DNA of 64,000 nt from contig NZ_JAPMUA010000002.1 in NCBI RefSeq assembly GCF_029603155.1, positions 1 through 64,000 of the forward strand, read 5' to 3'. Within the stretch, counting starts at the first letter, position 1. Every line of letters begins with the position of its first letter. The position numbers were made by a program, and so were the translations under genes. The notes beneath the pieces are model-generated. The model had not been told where the DNA came from, searched no databases, and worked only from the letters and a program-made list of their open reading frames with translations. Shown in pieces: positions 1 to 8,759 of the stretch. Source of the stretch: Galbibacter pacificus. GTDB lineage: Bacteria > Bacteroidota > Bacteroidia > Flavobacteriales > Flavobacteriaceae.

Positions 1-77
1 TCCCATTCCGAACAGAGCAGTTAAGCCCGCCAGCGCCGATGGTACTACGCAAGTGGGAGAGTAGGTCGCCGCCTTCT
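1..77 (+). rRNA. rrf: 5S ribosomal RNA, 3' part
   Basis: The first ~77 bases match the conserved 3' two thirds of bacterial 5S rRNA: the block beginning CCCATTCCGAACAG, then AAGCCCGCCAGCGCCGATGG and the closing GGGAGAGTAGGTCGCCGCC. The 5' end lies outside the window, so this is probably the end of an rRNA operon whose 16S and 23S genes are upstream. A strong terminator follows at once. The exact 3' end (75-78) is estimated. Confidence 0.95.
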
Positions 78-82
78 TTTGA

Positions 83-118
83 GCCCCGATGCCCGGACGG
101 ACATCGGGGCTTTTTTTT
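83..118 (+). terminator. Intrinsic terminator of the rRNA operon
   Basis: GCCCCGATG (83-91) pairs with CATCGGGGC (102-110), followed by eight T residues. It lies a few bases after the 5S rRNA and should end the ribosomal transcript. Confidence 0.9.
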
Positions 119-239
119 GCCTTTTTTTTTTGGCAACCGTGCCCGGTGCGCTACGCTAAGGGGTACGTTATAATTAAAATGCATATTGATAACTTATATC
201 TGTTTTCATTTAGTAAATTGCAATATAAATTATTGATGT

Positions 240-2027
240 ATGAAATTTACTCCCAAACTTTTACTCCTTTTTTTACTTTTTACCTCGTCTATATATGCAC
301 AAAACGGTGCTGAACCGTGTATTCTCCTTAAGAATGATGCCAATGTAATTCCTATTATAAATCTTGGCAATAAAATAGCAAGCGTTAACCTATGTCGAAA
401 TGCCGATGTAAGGGAGTTTAATTCGACGCTCAAGAAATATGCAAAGATCGATGTGTTTAACTTGACAGATTCTGAAGATATTTTACAGCAATTGGGCAGG
501 CACGATATTGTTATATTTTCTATTGCCAATAAAGAAGTTAATTGGGAACTGCTCTATAAAATAAATAGCCTTTTGCCTCAAGCGAAGATTATAGGTGTCT
601 CTTTTATTAAACTGGATAATTTTATTTATAACAATTATATTTTTAATGCAGATACACTTATTGAGTATGCCGATGGCGAAAAAGAAAGCTTGAATAATGC
701 AGCATCGCTTATTTTTGGTGGAGTTGGCTGTAGTGGAAAACTTAATGCGGATATAAAAGGGCATTTTAAGAAGGGAGCGGGTATATCAATAAAAAACTTA
801 ATCCGCTTAAATTATGGAAAGCCCGAGGACGAGGGTTTGGATGCTTCGTATATACATAAAAAGGTGGATTCTATTATGGATACGGCCATAAGGGAGCAGG
901 CTTTTCCCGGAGCCCAGCTTTTGGTAGCCAAAAATAATACGGTAATTTATCATAAATCGTTTGGGTATCATACCTTTGATAATCTACAGCCTGTCTCCAA
1001 TGACGACTTATACGATTTGGCTTCGGTTACAAAAATAACAGGGCCATTGCCCGTTTTGATGCAACTGGTTGATAAAGGTAAAATAGATGTTGATGAAAAA
1101 TTCAGTACTTATTGGAAGCCCTGGTCACATATTAAGGATAAAAAAGACTTAACAGTCCGGGAAATATTGGCGCATCAGGCAGGTTTGGAGCCTTATTATA
1201 TTTTTTTAAATGAAATTTTGAAAAAAGGACATTTTAAGAGGAGGTATGTACGGACTGAATATAGCAAGCGTTTTCCGGTAAAGATATACAAAGACCTATA
1301 TCTAAATAGGAATTTTAGGAAGAAAATGTATAGAATTATTGGGAAGTCTAAAGTTTCGGATGTAAAAAAATATAAATATTCCGGGATGAGTTTTTTAATT
1401 TATCCTGAATTGATTGAAGAATTAACAGGCGTTCCTTACGAAAATTATGTTATAGACAGCATATACAAACCTTTGGGTGCATACAATTTAATATTTAACC
1501 CAAGTGGTAAATATCCAGAAAAGCTTATTGTTCCAACAGAACTGGATACCATATACAGAAAGGCATATGTAAAAGGTTGGGTTCATGATGAAAATGCCAG
1601 TTTATTGGGTGGTGTTTCGGGAAATGCTGGTTTGTTTGCAACCGCCAACGATTTGGCTAAATTAATATACATGTACCAGTCTATGGGAGCTTATGGGGGC
1701 AAACGTTATATTTCTGAAAAAACACTGAAGGAATTTACAAAAGTACAATACCCCGAAAACGGAAATAAACGTGGATTGGGTTTTGATAAGCCATTACTTA
1801 ATAATTCGGAATTGGATATCGCCCATGCATCCCCAGCACCAGAAGTAAGTCCGGAAAGTTTTGGGCATGGTGGGTTTACCGGAACATACGTATGGGCAGA
1901 TCCGGTAAATAAGCTTTTGTTTATTTTCTTGTCCAACCGTGTTTACCCAACACGAACTCACAGAAACCTATATAACTTAAATGTTAGACCTTCTTTGCAA
2001 CAAGTTTTTTATAAGGCTTCTTTATAG
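240..2027 (+). CDS. Exported serine hydrolase (beta-lactamase/PBP4-like fold) with GH3 C-domain-like N-terminal region
   Basis: 595 aa with a signal peptide ending near SSIYAQ (residues 12-21). From about residue 200 the protein has the class C beta-lactamase/esterase fold (PF00144): S262-V-T-K265 is the SxxK nucleophile motif, Y380-S-G sits where the YxN tyrosine is expected, and H543-G-G replaces KTG. This suggests a periplasmic or surface esterase or peptidase rather than a true antibiotic lactamase. Residues ~25-170 (LLKNDANVIPI, then alternating strands and helices) resemble the C-terminal Rossmann-like domain of GH3 beta-N-acetylhexosaminidases, which in Bacteroidota are often fused to this hydrolase domain. 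The GH3 catalytic barrel itself is missing. Substrate unknown; cell-wall glycan or peptide is an inference from such fusions. Confidence 0.8.
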   Translation: MKFTPKLLLLFLLFTSSIYAQNGAEPCILLKNDANVIPIINLGNKIASVNLCRNADVREFNSTLKKYAKIDVFNLTDSEDILQQLGRHDIVIFSIANKEVNWELLYKINSLLPQAKIIGVSFIKLDNFIYNNYIFNADTLIEYADGEKESLNNAASLIFGGVGCSGKLNADIKGHFKKGAGISIKNLIRLNYGKPEDEGLDASYIHKKVDSIMDTAIREQAFPGAQLLVAKNNTVIYHKSFGYHTFDNLQPVSNDDLYDLASVTKITGPLPVLMQLVDKGKIDVDEKFSTYWKPWSHIKDKKDLTVREILAHQAGLEPYYIFLNEILKKGHFKRRYVRTEYSKRFPVKIYKDLYLNRNFRKKMYRIIGKSKVSDVKKYKYSGMSFLIYPELIEELTGVPYENYVIDSIYKPLGAYNLIFNPSGKYPEKLIVPTELDTIYRKAYVKGWVHDENASLLGGVSGNAGLFATANDLAKLIYMYQSMGAYGGKRYISEKTLKEFTKVQYPENGNKRGLGFDKPLLNNSELDIAHASPAPEVSPESFGHGGFTGTYVWADPVNKLLFIFLSNRVYPTRTHRNLYNLNVRPSLQQVFYKASL

Positions 2028-2120
2028 GTTGTAAATGAAGGGTGTTACCATGATTATTCATTAAATAGCCATAGCTTCAATAGTTTTTTATATTTTAGTT
2101 GTAATCATCTAAACCAATTA

Positions 2121-3866
2121 ATGAAAACTAACTTTAATATTATTGCGGTGTTTGCTTTTTTGTGGAGCATTAATGTTTTTCCGCAGGGTTATGATATATT
2201 GGAGCAAGAACATTCGGTCAATGTAGAGATTAACGGAGAGCCATTAAAGGGTGTAGGTTGGAAAGAGGTGCCGGGATTAATTACGACAGGGGTATTTACT
2301 ACTTCTGAAGCAAAATTGTCGCCGCAAAAAAGAGGGTATCGTTTTTCCCCCGACATATTTAATTTTGATGATTATAACACAAACAGCGCCAAAATTTTTA
2401 GGGCCTATAAATATCATTTAACCGATAAGCTTAAATTTCACCTTCCGTTTCAGGAAAACCTTCTTGAAAATATTTTGCTGGAGAATGGAGCAACACCAAT
2501 TGATATTGAATACAAAAAGAGCAATAAGGGTAAGGTTGCTTATTTTAATGGGGTTTCCAGTTATATTGATTATGGTTCAGATGATGCAAATTTTCAGGAA
2601 TTGACAATTTCAGTATGGCTCAAACCCGAAAAAGTTTCCGGTAGCAATAGTATTATTGGGAAGGGAGAAGTTTTTTCTGCCAAGATATTCAATGGAAACT
2701 TACAGTTTACCACCCCGGGAATTAAGGACCATACAAGTTATGCAGTAAACATAAAACCGGGTGAATGGATTCATGTTGCGTATGTTTATATGCCAAATGA
2801 CAAAGTTTTTTTCTATCTCAATGGTCGGTTAATAGACCAGAAAGAGGCATCAACAATTGCCAATACAGACCATTCCGTTTTAATAGGCAGTAATTTATGG
2901 GGGCAATATTATAATGGTTTAATGAGCGATTTTGCTATGTGGAACCGAGCCTTGAGCGATGATGAAATATACAGCATATATCAAAAAGGCATTCCTGTTA
3001 AGAGCAATAATGCAAAATCACCAGTTTGGGCTTATTTTGCGGGAATATGTTTAATTGTATTTATAATAGTTTGGATATTAAGAAGAAAGAAATTTTCAAG
3101 AAAGATTGTAAAGATTGAAAACGAGGAGACAATAGTTTTGGGAGATTACCATATTGAGTTATTGGGAGGTCTGGTTTTAAAAAGTGACAATGGTATGGAA
3201 GATATAACGCACCTGCTATCGCCCAAAAGGAAAGAGCTATTTTTGTTGTTATTGCTATTTACCCTTAAAAGTGGAGGGATAAGTTCGAAAAAAATGGGAG
3301 AAATCTTATGGCCCAATTTTACTCCTGCAAGTATAAAAAATAACAGAAGTACACAAATAAAGGAATTAAGAAAAATATTGGAGGGTAAATTGCCCGTCGA
3401 TATTGTTTTTTCTGATAAAAAATGGAGCTTGATAATCCCCAATGACATTAGAATTGATCTTTTAGAATTAAAGCACTTTATCCCAGAATTATTCAATAAT
3501 ATAAAACACAGCACCAAACAGTTAAAAGTAATGAGCATTTCCCATTTGGTCAATAAAGGCCCCTTTTTACCCCAATTGGATTTGGAATGGCTAGATAGTT
3601 TTAAGGCCGATTACGGAAATACCATTCTTGATATATTAACCCCGTATATTGAAGAAGAACTAGAAATTGAGCATCAGGCCTTGTTCAATATTATAGACGC
3701 CATTTTGGTTATTGACCCATTGTATGAAACTGCTGTTAAGAAAAAAATTCAACTTTATGTTAACGAGGGGAAACACATGTCGGCAAAAAAAGTGATGGAT
3801 AGCTATAAAAAACTTTATGAATCCTTTTATAAGGAACCATACGATGTAAGCCTGCTTTCAAACTAA
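2121..3866 (+). CDS. Membrane-spanning one-component regulator: periplasmic LamG domain, TM helix, cytoplasmic SARP-like DNA-binding domain
   Basis: 581 aa. An N-terminal signal (residues 1-21) leads to an exported part. Residues ~105-285 form a LamG/concanavalin-like jelly roll (YFNGVSSYIDYG, ISVWLKPE, EWIHVAYVY, FYLNGRLID, MWNRALSDDEI). A single hydrophobic helix at ~302-320 is followed by RRKK, the positive-inside signature. Residues ~340-440 look like an OmpR/SARP winged helix (LSPKRKELFLLLL, then KMGEILWPNFTPASIKNNRS), and ~440-575 like a helical BTAD/TPR-type domain. The order predicts a sensor that reads a periplasmic ligand, probably a glycan, and binds DNA directly without a kinase. 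It lies 120 bp upstream of an oxidoreductase/DUF1080 operon, the obvious candidate target. The function is inferred from domains. Confidence 0.7.
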   Translation: MKTNFNIIAVFAFLWSINVFPQGYDILEQEHSVNVEINGEPLKGVGWKEVPGLITTGVFTTSEAKLSPQKRGYRFSPDIFNFDDYNTNSAKIFRAYKYHLTDKLKFHLPFQENLLENILLENGATPIDIEYKKSNKGKVAYFNGVSSYIDYGSDDANFQELTISVWLKPEKVSGSNSIIGKGEVFSAKIFNGNLQFTTPGIKDHTSYAVNIKPGEWIHVAYVYMPNDKVFFYLNGRLIDQKEASTIANTDHSVLIGSNLWGQYYNGLMSDFAMWNRALSDDEIYSIYQKGIPVKSNNAKSPVWAYFAGICLIVFIIVWILRRKKFSRKIVKIENEETIVLGDYHIELLGGLVLKSDNGMEDITHLLSPKRKELFLLLLLFTLKSGGISSKKMGEILWPNFTPASIKNNRSTQIKELRKILEGKLPVDIVFSDKKWSLIIPNDIRIDLLELKHFIPELFNNIKHSTKQLKVMSISHLVNKGPFLPQLDLEWLDSFKADYGNTILDILTPYIEEELEIEHQALFNIIDAILVIDPLYETAVKKKIQLYVNEGKHMSAKKVMDSYKKLYESFYKEPYDVSLLSN

Positions 3867-3986
3867 TAACACATCGGTTATTTTAGACTTAAATCCTTCT
3901 ATTTTTATACATTACCCCGTTTATTACCCCTTTTAGTACATCCTATATCAGTAGATTAGGGTTATTAATTCAACTAATACACTTTT

Positions 3987-5339
3987 ATGGATAAAAAAAA
4001 TAGACGGAGTTTTATAAAAAAACTTGGTGTTGCTGGGGCAGCTGCAACAATTTCGCCAATGGCTTTTGCAAAAGAAACCAAGCCTTTTGAGTTTCTAAAA
4101 AGAACCAATGGAAATAATGATTTAAGTACACTACGGATAGCTTTAATAGGTGCCGGAGGCATGGGAACAGCCGATACGCTAACCGCTTTAGAGCACCCCA
4201 ATATTGAATTGAAGGCTGTATGCGATTTATATACGGCAAGGCTCGATGCGGCCAAAGCAAATTGGGGAAGCCATCTTTTTACAACCAAAAACTATAAGGA
4301 AATATTAAAAAGAGACGATATTGATGCCGTTATAATTGGTACTCCAGACCATTGGCACAAACAAATTGGGATCGATGCCTTGAAATCAAGAAAACATGTT
4401 TATTGCGAAAAGCCCATGGTACATTCTGTAGGCGAAGGCATGGAACTTATCAACGCATGGAAAAAGTCCGAGAAAATATTCATGGTAGGAAGCCAAGGGT
4501 TATCTTCCTTGGGAAATGAAAAAGCGAAGGAACTTTTGGCAAATGGAGCAATTGGCGATATTAATTATGCTGAAGGGTTTTGGGCACGAAACTCGCCTAT
4601 TGGGGCATGGCAGTACCCAATTCCAGACGATGCTTCTCCTGAAACAGTAGATTGGGATACCTATATTGCAAATACCAATAAACGCCCATATGAAGCAAAC
4701 CGTTTTTTTAGGTGGCGTAATTATATAGACTACGGAACCGGAATGTCTGGCGACCTGTTTGTACACCTTTTTTCAAGTTTGCATTTCATTACAAATTCTT
4801 ACGGGCCAACAAAAATATCGGCTACTGGAGGCCTAAGGTATTGGAAAGATGGACGTGAGGTGCCAGATGTGTTGTTGGGGATGTTTGATTACCCAGATAC
4901 GGAGCAACATCCCGGTTTTGACCTTTCTTTGCGGTGTAATTTTGTTGATGGGACCAGCGGGAGTACGTATTTAAAAATTGTAGGAAGCAAAGGTTCTATG
5001 GATGTGAAATGGGAAGAAGTTGTTTTAAAAAGAAATGCCAATTCTTTTGACGATGACGACCCATTTACCAAAGAAAAGATGAAAGGCAAAACTCAACTAT
5101 CCGATAGAAAACATATGGTGCCGCCATTGGAACTTGTTTACAAAGCCGAAAATGGATATAAGGGCGCTCATTACGATCACTTTTCCAACTTCTTTAATGC
5201 CATACGCAACAGTGGAAGCGTTGTAGAAGATCCTGTGTTTGCTTTTAGGGCCGCAGCTCCTGCATTATTGTGCAACGATAGCTATAGGCAAAATAAATTT
5301 ATGGAATGGGATCCGGTAAACATGAAGCTAAAATCGTAA
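3987..5339 (+). CDS. Tat-exported Gfo/Idh/MocA-family oxidoreductase
   Basis: 450 aa. RRSFIKK (residues 6-12) with the following hydrophobic, alanine-rich stretch is a twin-arginine signal, so the enzyme folds with its nicotinamide cofactor before export. GAGGMG (55-60) is the dinucleotide-binding loop, and EKP (141-143) is the family motif carrying the catalytic lysine. The C-terminal half is the long bacterial Gfo/Idh/MocA C-domain. Relatives oxidise or reduce sugar hydroxyls, often at C3. The two DUF1080 lipoproteins that follow on the same strand suggest that this enzyme makes or uses 3-keto sugars outside the cytoplasm. How the cofactor would be regenerated there is not evident. Substrate not determinable from sequence. 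Confidence 0.85.
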   Translation: MDKKNRRSFIKKLGVAGAAATISPMAFAKETKPFEFLKRTNGNNDLSTLRIALIGAGGMGTADTLTALEHPNIELKAVCDLYTARLDAAKANWGSHLFTTKNYKEILKRDDIDAVIIGTPDHWHKQIGIDALKSRKHVYCEKPMVHSVGEGMELINAWKKSEKIFMVGSQGLSSLGNEKAKELLANGAIGDINYAEGFWARNSPIGAWQYPIPDDASPETVDWDTYIANTNKRPYEANRFFRWRNYIDYGTGMSGDLFVHLFSSLHFITNSYGPTKISATGGLRYWKDGREVPDVLLGMFDYPDTEQHPGFDLSLRCNFVDGTSGSTYLKIVGSKGSMDVKWEEVVLKRNANSFDDDDPFTKEKMKGKTQLSDRKHMVPPLELVYKAENGYKGAHYDHFSNFFNAIRNSGSVVEDPVFAFRAAAPALLCNDSYRQNKFMEWDPVNMKLKS

Positions 5340-5378
5340 TTACGACCCGAAAAATATAATAAACCTAATTAATTTATA

Positions 5379-6128
5379 ATGAAAAGAATTATATATATAG
5401 CACTTATAATGGCTTATGCAAGTATTTCTTGTAAGAGCAAAGAAAAAGAAAATACAGATTCTTCCACTGTAGAAGAAGTCAAGGAAGTAGCCATTCACGA
5501 AAGGAAAGAAGGAGATTGGCAATATATTTTTGATGGGACTAGCACAGATGGTTGGAGAGGTTATAATGCCGAAACCTTGCCCGAAGGATGGGTGCTGGAA
5601 GGAGATATGCTAAAATCGTTGGGAAAAGGAGGCGATATAGGCGGTGACATTATTTATGGAAAAGAAAAATATGGTGAATTTGAACTTTCTGTTGAATGGA
5701 AAATATCTGAAGGCGGCAATAGCGGACTTTTTTATCATGTTCTGGAAGGAGAGCAGTATAAAGCCCCTTATTTTAATGCACCGGAATACCAAATGATAGA
5801 CCAAATAGGGTTTCCTGAGAAATTAGAGTCATGGCAGTCGCTCGGTGCCGATTACGGTATGTATAACCCCGATTATGAAGGAGCGGTAAAAAAGGCTGGC
5901 GAATGGAATACCACAAGGATTGTTTTTACAAATGAAAAAGTTGAATATTGGTTAAACGGTAAGCAAACGGTATCTTTTGTTCCTTGGTCCGACGATTGGC
6001 AAAAAAGAAAGGAAAGCGGTAAATGGAAAGATTATCCAGATTATGGAAAGGCCAAAACCGGCTATATCGGTTTGCAGGATCACGGAAGTTTTATATGGTT
6101 TAAGAATATAAAAATTAGAAAATTATGA
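5379..6128 (+). CDS. DUF1080 (3-keto-disaccharide hydrolase-type) lipoprotein
   Basis: 249 aa. The signal peptide ends in a lipobox ASIS-C18, so this is a lipoprotein. Residues ~50-249 form one DUF1080/PF06439 jelly-roll domain, starting IFDGTSTDGWRGY, with the conserved GNSGLFYHV, the segment EYQMID and WNTTRIVF, and ending TGYIGLQDHG. Family members act on 3-keto-glycosides, cleaving the glycosidic bond after C3 oxidation. It lies 39 bp behind the Gfo/Idh gene and overlaps the next DUF1080 gene by four bases (ATGA), so the three are probably co-transcribed. The acidic, lysine-rich linker after the lipid cysteine fits surface or periplasmic tethering. Confidence 0.85.
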   Translation: MKRIIYIALIMAYASISCKSKEKENTDSSTVEEVKEVAIHERKEGDWQYIFDGTSTDGWRGYNAETLPEGWVLEGDMLKSLGKGGDIGGDIIYGKEKYGEFELSVEWKISEGGNSGLFYHVLEGEQYKAPYFNAPEYQMIDQIGFPEKLESWQSLGADYGMYNPDYEGAVKKAGEWNTTRIVFTNEKVEYWLNGKQTVSFVPWSDDWQKRKESGKWKDYPDYGKAKTGYIGLQDHGSFIWFKNIKIRKL

Positions 6129-6721
6129 AATTAAGGCATATAGCGGCATTGACCGTTTTGTTTCTCACCATGGCTTGTGGCTCTTCAACTTCTTTATTTA
6201 ACGGCAAGAATCTTGATGGTTGGGAAATATACGGAACAGAAAAATGGTATGTAGACAATGATGGCTTGTTGGTTTCAGAAAGTGGACCCGATAAGCAATA
6301 TGGGTATTTAGCTACTGATAAAACCTATCGCGATTTTGAATTGACCGCTGAATTTAAGCAAGAAGCCGATGGAAATAGCGGAATATTTTTCAGGTCGAGT
6401 ATTGAAGGAACAAAAATAAGCGGATGGCAGGCCGAAGTAGCCCCGCCAGACCATGACACAGGCGGGATTTACGAATCTTATGGGCGTGGTTGGCTTATTA
6501 AGCCCGAAAAGGAAAAAGATAAATATTTAGCGTATGGAGATTGGAACAAAATGAAAATCCGAGTAGAAGGCAATCATGTTACCACTTGGTTGAACGGGCA
6601 TGAGATGATTAGCTTTACCGATGATAAAATTGGACAGGCCAATGGAAAAATTGCATTGCAGATACACGATGGGGGCGGTATAAAAGTATATTGGAAGGAT
6701 ATAAAAATAAAAGAGCTTTAA
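6125..6721 (+). CDS. Second DUF1080 lipoprotein
   Basis: 198 aa. The lipobox LTMA-C18 follows a short signal. The rest is a compact DUF1080/PF06439 domain: LFNGKNLDGWEIYG, then YRDFELTAEFK, GNSGIFFRSS, WNKMKIRVEGN and IALQIHDGGG. It is shorter than and divergent from the upstream copy, with which it overlaps by ATGA, implying translational coupling. Paralogue pairs of this type may divide labour between two 3-keto substrates or two steps (hydration or hydrolysis), but the sequence does not show which. It is the last gene of the module; an inverted repeat follows. Confidence 0.85.
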   Translation: MKLRHIAALTVLFLTMACGSSTSLFNGKNLDGWEIYGTEKWYVDNDGLLVSESGPDKQYGYLATDKTYRDFELTAEFKQEADGNSGIFFRSSIEGTKISGWQAEVAPPDHDTGGIYESYGRGWLIKPEKEKDKYLAYGDWNKMKIRVEGNHVTTWLNGHEMISFTDDKIGQANGKIALQIHDGGGIKVYWKDIKIKEL

Positions 6722-6756
6722 AGGCTTAAAGAAGCAATTTGTTAATTAATGCGATA

Positions 6757-6806
6757 GGGCCGGCATAGAAGTGAAAACTTGTATGTCCGGCCCTTGAGCT
6801 TTTTAT
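6757..6806. terminator. Inverted repeat between convergent transcripts, possible terminator
   Basis: GGGCCGG (6757-6763) pairs with CCGGCCC (6787-6793), followed on the + strand by a short T-rich stretch. It sits between the end of the DUF1080 operon and the convergent minus-strand genes. The loop is long (23 nt) and the T tract interrupted, so termination efficiency is uncertain. Confidence 0.5.
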
Positions 6807-6818
6807 GATTGCCTTTAT

Positions 6819-7058
6819 TTATTCATCCCCAAAAAAAGATTTCATAATAATTTTTAAACTGTAAAATCCCATGATAATAGCTGCAATGGCCAATAACAGC
6901 CCCAAAATTAAAACGGGCCAGTACCATGGGTGCGTTTGATTTTTAAATGCTTGATATATAACGGTGGGCGCCATAAACATTAAAAGTACTGTATAGGCAA
7001 AATATTTAAGGCTTTTAAAGAAAAGTTCTCTATTGGTTCTTTTCATCTTTATAGGCAT
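6819..7058 (-). CDS. Small two-helix membrane protein, DUF6095-like
   Basis: 79 aa with two hydrophobic helices at roughly residues 16-34 and 46-68 and a charged N-terminus. The motif APTVIYQAFKNQ between the helices is what I associate with the small flavobacterial DUF6095 family, of unknown function. The start overlaps the 3' end of murQ by 29 bases (or 17 if M5 is used), so the two are probably translated from one message. No function can be assigned. Confidence 0.65.
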   Translation of the reverse strand: MPIKMKRTNRELFFKSLKYFAYTVLLMFMAPTVIYQAFKNQTHPWYWPVLILGLLLAIAAIIMGFYSLKIIMKSFFGDE

Positions 7059-7854
7059 TTATGGCATTTCTAACACTTCCGTATTTTTCAAGTAAATTTG
7101 CAGCTGTGGTTTTGTCTACATTTATTTCGTCCATAATCATTTTAATTCCCCTGTTTACCAATTTATGATTGCTTAATTGCATATCTACCATTTTGTTGCC
7201 GACCACGCGGCCCAATTGTATCATTACAGAGGTGGAAATCATGTTCAATACCAGTTTTTGGGCTGTTCCAGCTTTCATGCGGGAGCTTCCCGTAACAAAT
7301 TCCGGACCTACAATTACTTCTATAGGAAACTGCGCTTCCCGGGCCATTGGACTATGTAGGTTGCAGGTAATGCATCCGGTAACGATGCCGTTTTTATTGC
7401 ATTTTTTTAGGGCTCCGATTACGTAAGGGGTAGAACCGGATGCGGCAATGCCAATTACAACATCTTTTTTGGAAATATTGTATTCTTGGAGGTCTTCCCA
7501 ACCTTGGGTTAAAGAATCTTCGGCAAATTCTACAGCTTTTCTTATGGCTATATCGCCACCAGCAATAATGCCAATAACCATGTCGTAAGGAACGCCAAAT
7601 GTTGGTGGGCACTCAGAAGCATCTACAACACCTAAGCGTCCACTGGTGCCTGCTCCCATATAAAATAAGCGTCCGCCATTTTTAAGTTTTGGCACAATTT
7701 CCTGTACCAAAGTTTCAATGGCGGGAATTACTTTTTCTACTGCTTGAGGTACACTTTTATCTTCTTGGTTTATATTGGTCAATAGTTCTTTAACCGTCAT
7801 TTTTTCAAGGTGATTATATTTAGACGGTTCTTCTGTGGTTTTAGTAAAATTCAT
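7030..7854 (-). CDS. murQ: N-acetylmuramic acid 6-phosphate etherase
   Basis: 274 aa, close to the usual family length of ~270-300. The SIS-domain signature SGRLGVVDASECPPTFG runs from residue 71 to 87 and holds the catalytic glutamate E81; GAGTSGR just before it is the sugar-phosphate loop. GSSRMKAGTAQKLVLNM is the second conserved block. MurQ cleaves the D-lactyl ether of MurNAc-6-phosphate to give GlcNAc-6-phosphate in cytoplasmic cell-wall recycling. No MurP transporter or AmgK/MurU gene is adjacent, so the phosphorylated substrate must come from elsewhere. Confidence 0.96.
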   Translation of the reverse strand: MNFTKTTEEPSKYNHLEKMTVKELLTNINQEDKSVPQAVEKVIPAIETLVQEIVPKLKNGGRLFYMGAGTSGRLGVVDASECPPTFGVPYDMVIGIIAGGDIAIRKAVEFAEDSLTQGWEDLQEYNISKKDVVIGIAASGSTPYVIGALKKCNKNGIVTGCITCNLHSPMAREAQFPIEVIVGPEFVTGSSRMKAGTAQKLVLNMISTSVMIQLGRVVGNKMVDMQLSNHKLVNRGIKMIMDEINVDKTTAANLLEKYGSVRNAINAYKDEKNQ

Positions 7855-7873
7855 GCTTCAAAAGTAAAAATAA

Positions 7874-8755
7874 TTACTCAATAGTATAGGTATATTTATC
7901 GGTTTCCGACAATCTAAAGTAGCCGAACGCAAAATTATCGGGATTGGTTGTATTTATAATGTTTCCCCTAACGGTAGCCGGTTGGGTTTCAAATGGGCCA
8001 CCGCCTTCATTTGCCTGGGCGAGCAATGTATACATATAATTGTAATATTGTTTGGATATTCCGCTAAGGGAAATGTCCACATCTTCGCCAGACTGGATGT
8101 CTTCACTAACAAAAAATGCAAAAACCTCGTTTCCATTAACCAAACGGTCTTCTATTACGTCGATGGTATTGTCTTTTTCGGCATCAAAAGTATACATATA
8201 ATAGTTTTCTTCATCGGCGGGATCGTTAAAATATGCTTTTATCTCTATGTATTCTTCTGAAAAAACATCACCGCTATTTTGTGTAACATACGTAAGGTCC
8301 GAAACCGGCAAGAGTGTCTCTTTGGCCATATAGGTTTCTCCGTCATGCACTACGGTAAGGTTATATGTAGTGCTCATTACAGGGATAAAACTATCGGTTG
8401 TATAAAATCCGGTATTGTCTTCTTCGATAAAATCAAATTGGTTCCCTTCTTCATCGGTTATATATACCGTGGCGTTATGTACCGGGGGTACTTCATCGGC
8501 ATAATAAGGCGCGGTAGTGGTTAAATGTATTTGTTGAACATTACCAGAAGTGCTTTTTTCCCATTTAATGGATGCTTCTATTACCAATCTTGGTGGTGCT
8601 GTGTCAAGATCTACGTCCACAACTTCTTCACAAGAAATTAGAAACAAGGAAAATAGGAGCATAAGCAAAGGGCTTATCTTTTTTGATATATGAGATGAAA
8701 ATGTAGCCTTGTTTATTATTTTGTTTAGCGAATGTATAATTGATGGAGATTTCAT
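7874..8755 (-). CDS. DUF4249 lipoprotein, partner of the TonB receptor
   Basis: 293 aa from the start chosen here, only four bases beyond the stop codon of the upstream receptor gene; an upstream in-frame ATG at 8800 would overlap that gene. A lipobox LIS-C follows a hydrophobic stretch preceded by an unusually long charged N-terminus. The mature part (VVDVDLDTAPPRLVIEA, then Ig-like beta strands such as HNATVYITDEEGN) is typical of DUF4249, a Bacteroidota family almost always encoded beside a TonB-dependent receptor with a CarboxypepD_reg domain. A role as the surface lipoprotein working with that receptor is inferred from gene order. Confidence 0.85.
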   Translation of the reverse strand: MKSPSIIHSLNKIINKATFSSHISKKISPLLMLLFSLFLISCEEVVDVDLDTAPPRLVIEASIKWEKSTSGNVQQIHLTTTAPYYADEVPPVHNATVYITDEEGNQFDFIEEDNTGFYTTDSFIPVMSTTYNLTVVHDGETYMAKETLLPVSDLTYVTQNSGDVFSEEYIEIKAYFNDPADEENYYMYTFDAEKDNTIDVIEDRLVNGNEVFAFFVSEDIQSGEDVDISLSGISKQYYNYMYTLLAQANEGGGPFETQPATVRGNIINTTNPDNFAFGYFRLSETDKYTYTIE

Positions 8756-8759
8756 GACA

